The translations under genes and the position numbers were made by a program. A DNA stretch of 17,687 bases, from the NCBI GenBank assembly GCA_002469975.1, contig DKMG01000114.1, forward strand, positions 1 to 17,687, given 5' to 3'. This stretch comes from Proteobacteria bacterium UBA7420. Its GTDB lineage: Bacteria; Pseudomonadota; Gammaproteobacteria; Magnimaribacterales; D2472. Under the pieces are notes generated by a model, which did no database searches, was not told the origin of the DNA, and saw only the letters and a program-made list of their open reading frames with translations. Below are positions 14,083-17,687 of the stretch, piece by piece. The first letter of the stretch is position 1; each line of letters begins with the position of its first letter.

Positions 14083-15102
14083 TTAAATATATTCGATTTG
14101 ATCTTCTGAGCTTGATCGCTCAATTTTACCTAATACAAAGGATTTAAATCGATGTTTTTGTAAGACCGCTTGAGCTTTTATTATATCTTTTGGCTCCACA
14201 ATACACACCATACCAATCCCACAATTAAAAATTCTCAACATGTCAGGCTCAGATATTTTGCCGTAGTCTTGCAGCCACTGAAAAACTTTTGGAAGTTTCC
14301 AAGCAGACATTTCTATTTTTGCTTTCAATCCCTTTTTTAGAATTCTTGGAATGTTTTCAGTTAGTCCTCCGCCAGTGATGTGAGCCATACCCTTAACATC
14401 AACTTTTTTAATTAATTCTAGAATTGAGTTTGGGTAGAGGTGGGTAGGTTTTAACAGAGCATTCATTATTGCTGGTGGCGGATTATTTTTCTTAACAATA
14501 GCTCGAATTAATGAATAGCCATTTGAATGCGGACCGCTTGACTCTAGGGCAAGAATTATTTGACCAGCTTTTATTTTTTTCCCATCAATAAGATGAGCTT
14601 TTTCTACTACTCCCACAGAAAATCCAGCTAGGTCAAAGTTTTGCCCAACGTAATGTCCAGGCATTTCAGCAGTTTCTCCTCCAAGCAATGCACAATCAGA
14701 TGCCTTGCAGGCCTTGGCAATACTTTTAATAATATTTGCTGTTGCGATTGGCTCGAGTTTTGACGCTGCAAAATAGTCTAAAAAAAATAGAGGCTTTGCG
14801 CCACAGGTCACCATATCATTCACGCACATGGCTACTAAATCCTGGCCAATTGAATGTGTTGTTTTATGCGTTTGGCTCAAAGATACTTTCGTTCCAACCC
14901 CATCAGTGCAACCAACCAAGACTGGATTCTTGTACTTTCCTCCAAGCTGAAACAGCCCAGCAAAGCCACCAATTCCCCCTAATACCCGTTTGTCATGCGT
15001 GGCGTTAACGCTGGCCTTAATAGCTTCAACTAAATCGTTACCAGCATCAATACTGACTCCTGATTTGGCGTAGGGATCTTTAGGTTTTCGTTTGTTAGTC
15101 AT
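14083..15102 (-). CDS. purM: Phosphoribosylformylglycinamidine cyclo-ligase (AIR synthetase)
   Basis: A protein of 339 residues (E. coli 345). GGIGGFAGLF (42-51), the conserved ATP-grasp-like motif GCTDGVGTK (64-72) and DMVTCGAKPLFFLDY (96-110) are PurM hallmarks, as are GGETAEMPG and the C-terminal THITGGG-type loop (AHITGGGLTENIPR). It closes the imidazole ring of AIR with ATP, step 5 of purine synthesis, and acts as a dimer. It leads an operon with purN. The ATG at 15102 lies only 15 bp from the divergent DUF2066 start, so its promoter must lie partly inside that gene. No PurR-like operator was recognised. Confidence 0.97.
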   Translation of the reverse strand: MTNKRKPKDPYAKSGVSIDAGNDLVEAIKASVNATHDKRVLGGIGGFAGLFQLGGKYKNPVLVGCTDGVGTKVSLSQTHKTTHSIGQDLVAMCVNDMVTCGAKPLFFLDYFAASKLEPIATANIIKSIAKACKASDCALLGGETAEMPGHYVGQNFDLAGFSVGVVEKAHLIDGKKIKAGQIILALESSGPHSNGYSLIRAIVKKNNPPPAIMNALLKPTHLYPNSILELIKKVDVKGMAHITGGGLTENIPRILKKGLKAKIEMSAWKLPKVFQWLQDYGKISEPDMLRIFNCGIGMVCIVEPKDIIKAQAVLQKHRFKSFVLGKIERSSSEDQIEYI

Positions 15103-15117
15103 TTACAATTAAAAATT
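15103..15117. promoter_or_regulatory. 15-bp gap between divergent purM and DUF2066 starts
   Basis: Only 15 bases separate the two start codons. On the plus strand TACAAT (15104-15109) is a -10-like box that ends eight bases before the DUF2066 ATG. On the minus strand CATAAT (15120-15115) lies twelve bases before the purM ATG, overlapping the start of DUF2066. Both promoters therefore overlap coding sequence. Confidence 0.35.
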
Positions 15118-16137
15118 ATGATTAATAAAATATGCTACTTTGCCATGGTTGCTATCAGCGCAACAAGTTTGTTGCATGCCAAAGAGTTACCTAGCTTGTT
15201 TGAAGTCAGCCTTCCTAGCGATCAGTATACCAATACTAACGATGGATTAAATAAAGCATTCAATCTATTAATTACAAAATTATCTGGCTCACGCAAGCCA
15301 AATTATTTATGGAAAATAGGAGATGCCAAGCTCAATAAAATTGATTTTGTTACCTCTTATGCCATCAACTCAGAAGATGGAAAAGACAAATTATTGGTTA
15401 AGTTTAATAGAGCAACATTAATTCCAGAGCTTAGAAAAATTGGCATTCCATTAATCGGGTATTCACGACCTGTCATTCTTTTTCTGATCAAGATTGATAC
15501 CGGTGAGATAAAACCTTTTTATCTAGATGTGAACAAGCCATCTAATGAGCTGCAAAAAAATTTACAATTGACTTTGCAGGACCTGGCAGAAGAGAGAGGC
15601 GTCCATTTAGAGTTGCCTGCATTTGATTTAGAGGATCAGAATTTTTTACAGCAAACGGATATTCTATTTTCACCTGCAGAGTATATTCAGCAAAAATTTT
15701 ATAGTGACTCCGTGCTATCCATAGAAATTTCAAGAGTCGGCATCAACCAATGGCTGTTGGATGGAGACTTGCCTTCCTCAGATTTGTTAAGAGACGATCA
15801 AATTATTAATGCTGTAAAAAATAAGTTACATCTATTTCTTGATACCTTTATTTCCATTGAGCCTCTTGCACCAGGGGCCAGCGGAGATGAAATCTTATTA
15901 TCAATTAGTGGGCTAAAATCATTTCAGGATTTAGAGAGCGTTGAGGCGGAGCTATCAAAAATTTTTGCTATTAAGTCGAAAGCATTCTATTTATTTGATC
16001 GCTCGAAGATTGTATATACGACGCAGCTATTCCAAACTACCCAGTCTCTTCTGATGGAGCTGAGAGGAAGCAGCACACTCTTATTTAAAGAGTTTAATCA
16101 AGGTGAGAAGACTCTCTACCTGGAGTACTTAAATTAG
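15118..16137 (+). CDS. DUF2066-family exported protein
   Basis: A protein of 339 residues with a signal peptide (MINKICYFAMVAISATSLLHA, cut before KELPS). The mature start, LFEVSLPSDQYTNTNDGLNKAFNLLITKLSGSRKP (about 27-61, in two parts), is the typical opening of DUF2066 proteins, which bear a conserved aspartate/asparagine and a regular alpha/beta fold. Function is unknown. In Pseudomonas and other gammaproteobacteria the family member sits between purM and hda, as here, which strongly supports the call. It is followed after one base by the CDP-alcohol transferase gene. Confidence 0.85.
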   Translation: MINKICYFAMVAISATSLLHAKELPSLFEVSLPSDQYTNTNDGLNKAFNLLITKLSGSRKPNYLWKIGDAKLNKIDFVTSYAINSEDGKDKLLVKFNRATLIPELRKIGIPLIGYSRPVILFLIKIDTGEIKPFYLDVNKPSNELQKNLQLTLQDLAEERGVHLELPAFDLEDQNFLQQTDILFSPAEYIQQKFYSDSVLSIEISRVGINQWLLDGDLPSSDLLRDDQIINAVKNKLHLFLDTFISIEPLAPGASGDEILLSISGLKSFQDLESVEAELSKIFAIKSKAFYLFDRSKIVYTTQLFQTTQSLLMELRGSSTLLFKEFNQGEKTLYLEYLN

Positions 16138-16138
16138 C

Positions 16139-16690
16139 ATGACTAAATACTTTATTTTTATCCCAAATTTACTATCCATTATTAGAATATTTCTGATGTA
16201 CCCGTTACTCACTTTTATTGCCAACGAAAACTTTCTTTATGCTTTAGGCATTTTTGTCCTTGCTGCAGCAACAGATGGTTTAGACGGGTATCTAGCAAGA
16301 GTGATGGAGTGGCAGACTGAACTTGGAAAAATATTAGACCCTATTGCGGATAAAGTATTGCTGATCGGAACAATTTTAATTCTATGGATGAATGGATATA
16401 TCCCACTCTTTGTCCTTCTTACTTTTATATGCCGTGATTTCATTATTATTATGGGCGCTGCATTTCACATGACTGTTTATGAAACAGGCACTCCCGCTCC
16501 TAATGTCTTTGGAAAATTCACTACTTTTTGTCATATCGCTTATCTAGCTTTTGTATTTATAGACATTATTTTTGGCTTCAACATAACTAATCTTGCTCTT
16601 GATGTTATTGTGGCAGGCGTTACCCTTATCAGTCTTTTGCTATATGGGACAGGGTGGTCTAAATTAACCGCCAAACTACATCGTGAATAA
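16139..16690 (+). CDS. CDP-alcohol phosphatidyltransferase family protein (PgsA-like)
   Basis: A protein of 183 residues with about five or six membrane helices. It carries the family active site DGLDGYLAR-x8-G-x3-D-x3-D: D46, D49, G50, A53, R54, G63, D67 and D71 are all present, so metal binding and catalysis should be intact. Enzymes of this type join CDP-diacylglycerol to an alcohol to make phospholipids such as phosphatidylglycerophosphate. The size fits PgsA (E. coli 182 residues), but the RDFIIIMGA stretch differs from PgsA (REIII), so another substrate (for example a cardiolipin-type reaction) is possible. The 3' end overlaps hda by 8 nt. Confidence 0.88.
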   Translation: MTKYFIFIPNLLSIIRIFLMYPLLTFIANENFLYALGIFVLAAATDGLDGYLARVMEWQTELGKILDPIADKVLLIGTILILWMNGYIPLFVLLTFICRDFIIIMGAAFHMTVYETGTPAPNVFGKFTTFCHIAYLAFVFIDIIFGFNITNLALDVIVAGVTLISLLLYGTGWSKLTAKLHRE

Positions 16691-17387
16691 TCCAACGCAA
16701 CTTATTTTCCCTTTTCAGGTTAATCAAAAGGCATCTTTTGAGAGCTTTTTTTGTTCGCCAGATAATAATGAGTTAATGAGCAGACTTAAAGACCTTGTTG
16801 TAAGTCAGAATACTGATGAGCTAATAATTAATGGAGCTGAAGGCTCTGGCAAATCATTTTTAATGCAAGCTATTTGCAACGAGCTTAGCTCATCAGGAAA
16901 ACAGTTTGCTTTTATACCCATGAACAAAGCCATCAATATGGGAGTAGAGATATTGCAAAATTTAGCATCCCTGGATGCGGTTTGCATTGATGACTTGCAA
17001 CTTATTCTTTCAAAGGAGGAGTGGGAGACAGCTCTGTTTAATCTAATCAATGAATGTCAGCAATCTGGCTGCAGTCTTGTACTATCTTTTAGTGGCACTC
17101 AGTCCTTAGAGGCCAGCACCCAGCTTTCAGATTTGCTTTCAAGAATCAAGCGCATGGAGTACATGACTCTGCGAGCAGTGCAAGATGAGTTTTTAAGCCA
17201 AGCTTTAGATTTTGTATCCTACCAATTAGACATTAACTTAGAAAAAGCAGAGCTTGAGTTTCTTCTTAAACATCAAACTCGTGAGTTTTCATTATTGGTA
17301 GAGAATATTGTCTCTCTTGACCGGCAGGCTGCTTCTCTTAAAAGAAAGATAACTATTCCATTTATTAAAGAAACGCTAAACCTGTAA
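16683..17387 (+). CDS. hda: DnaA regulatory inactivator Hda
   Basis: A protein of 234 residues starting at a GTG inside the previous gene. It has the clamp-binding motif QLIFPF (6-11; E. coli QLSLPL), Walker A GAEGSGKS (51-58), Walker B VCIDDLQ (100-106), an arginine-finger candidate R144 in LLSRIKR, and the C-terminus RKITIPFIKETLNL like E. coli. With the DNA-loaded sliding clamp, Hda makes DnaA hydrolyse ATP and so stops re-initiation of replication. At the sensor II position the usual arginine appears as S203 (REFSLLVENIV versus REMRTLFMTLD in E. coli). Overlap with the CDP-alcohol transferase gene suggests they share an mRNA. Confidence 0.93.
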   Translation: MNNPTQLIFPFQVNQKASFESFFCSPDNNELMSRLKDLVVSQNTDELIINGAEGSGKSFLMQAICNELSSSGKQFAFIPMNKAINMGVEILQNLASLDAVCIDDLQLILSKEEWETALFNLINECQQSGCSLVLSFSGTQSLEASTQLSDLLSRIKRMEYMTLRAVQDEFLSQALDFVSYQLDINLEKAELEFLLKHQTREFSLLVENIVSLDRQAASLKRKITIPFIKETLNL

Positions 17388-17388
17388 C

Positions 17389-17517
17389 TTACTCTTCCTT
17401 GTAATCCTCTTCGAGAATGCCTTTTTCTTTAAGAGTCTTTGTTAGTTTCTCCAAACGAACGAGTGCAACCACTCCGACCATTCCAAAAATAAAACTCATT
17501 GCTGTTAGTCCATCCAT
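17389..17517 (-). CDS. Small membrane protein, 42 residues
   Basis: The minus strand between hda and the next gene encodes 42 residues from ATG (17517-17515) to TAA (17391-17389). One hydrophobic helix (about residues 4-20, with AMSFIFGMVGVVALV) is followed by a charged amphipathic tail (RLEKLTKTLKEKG, ILEEDYKEE). A weak AGAG lies nearby upstream. It begins 1 bp after the convergent hda stop. The layout, a membrane anchor with a lysine/glutamate-rich tail, looks like a real small protein rather than chance. Function unknown. Confidence 0.6.
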   Translation of the reverse strand: MDGLTAMSFIFGMVGVVALVRLEKLTKTLKEKGILEEDYKEE

Positions 17518-17547
17518 ATCAGTCTCTTTTTTTAAATTTCTTGCAAA

Positions 17548-17687
17548 TTAATCAAGGTCTACCAAGCAATCCTCGCAGGTTAACAGCGCTTTTGGTTGCT
17601 GTATTCCTGTTAATGTTTCATAGAGATCTGCTAAGCCATTAAGGGCTGAGAAAACCTTTGGTTCTTTGATGGAAACATCAAAATTTT
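17548..17687 (-). CDS. C-terminal end of an unidentified protein (runs off window)
   Basis: The minus strand is open from the window edge to a TAA at 17548-17550, giving 45 residues: NFDVSIKEPKVFSALNGL, then a helical stretch LADLYETLTGIQ, then a tail ending LLTCEDCLVDLD with a C-x-x-C pair. It is upstream of the small membrane protein in the same direction, with a 30-bp gap. I do not recognise the family; the C-x-x-C near the end could bind metal or form a disulfide. The start lies beyond the window. Confidence 0.55.
   Translation of the reverse strand, partial: NFDVSIKEPKVFSALNGLADLYETLTGIQQPKALLTCEDCLVDLD

Noticed and set aside
17388..17420. Terminator between the convergent hda and small-protein genes
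   Set aside because: No stable G/C-rich hairpin with a T-tract on either strand.
1..17687. CRISPR array, tRNA, rRNA, IS element or prophage
   Set aside because: Scan by eye showed no spaced repeats, no cloverleaf-type sequences with CCA-like ends, no transposase or integrase, and base use is even across the window.

Overview
The window reads as a piece of a compact, AT-leaning gammaproteobacterial chromosome. The gene order purN-purM / DUF2066 - CDP-alcohol transferase - hda, the IbpA-type small heat-shock protein, a DsbD-type thiol reductase and a SlyB-like lipoprotein all fit Gammaproteobacteria. Only about 4% of the window is non-coding, many genes overlap by 1 to 29 nt, and only one clear intrinsic terminator is visible. 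That suggests a streamlined genome, perhaps of a marine oligotroph; the exact lineage is inference. No mobile element, CRISPR array, tRNA or rRNA was seen.

Region 1 (1-3205) is a membrane block. It opens with the 5' part of a divergent SLC13-type permease (minus). A plus-strand set follows: a DUF481 outer-membrane protein, an MscS-family mechanosensitive channel, and a six-TM voltage-gated cation channel whose filter (TYDDWAN) looks calcium-type rather than sodium-type. Region 2 (3177-8119, minus) holds a threonine/serine dehydratase coupled to a YwaF/TMEM164-type membrane protein, a DsbD-like protein, ibpA with a terminator, a ROSE-like RNA thermometer leader and a heat-shock-like promoter, and a YdjA-type nitroreductase.

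Region 3 (8217-12762, plus) holds a MAPEG protein, an exported unknown protein, a SlyB-like lipoprotein, recX, dnaX, recR and dcd. dnaX carries a run of ten A's at the point where the short gamma form would end, with stops just beyond it in both other frames. Region 4 (12759-15102, minus) is purM-purN-DUF3108. Region 5 (15118-17387, plus) is DUF2066, a CDP-alcohol phosphatidyltransferase and hda. purM and the DUF2066 gene start back to back with only 15 bp between start codons. The window ends with a previously easy-to-miss 42-residue membrane protein and the C-terminus of an unrecognised protein, both minus.

Together this is mostly housekeeping: DNA replication and repair (dnaX, recR, recX, dcd, hda), purine synthesis, envelope redox and membrane lipid functions. 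The points of most interest are regulatory or structural: the ibpA thermometer, the dnaX slippage site, the calcium-type channel filter and the recurrent placement of -10-like boxes 6-8 nt before start codons.
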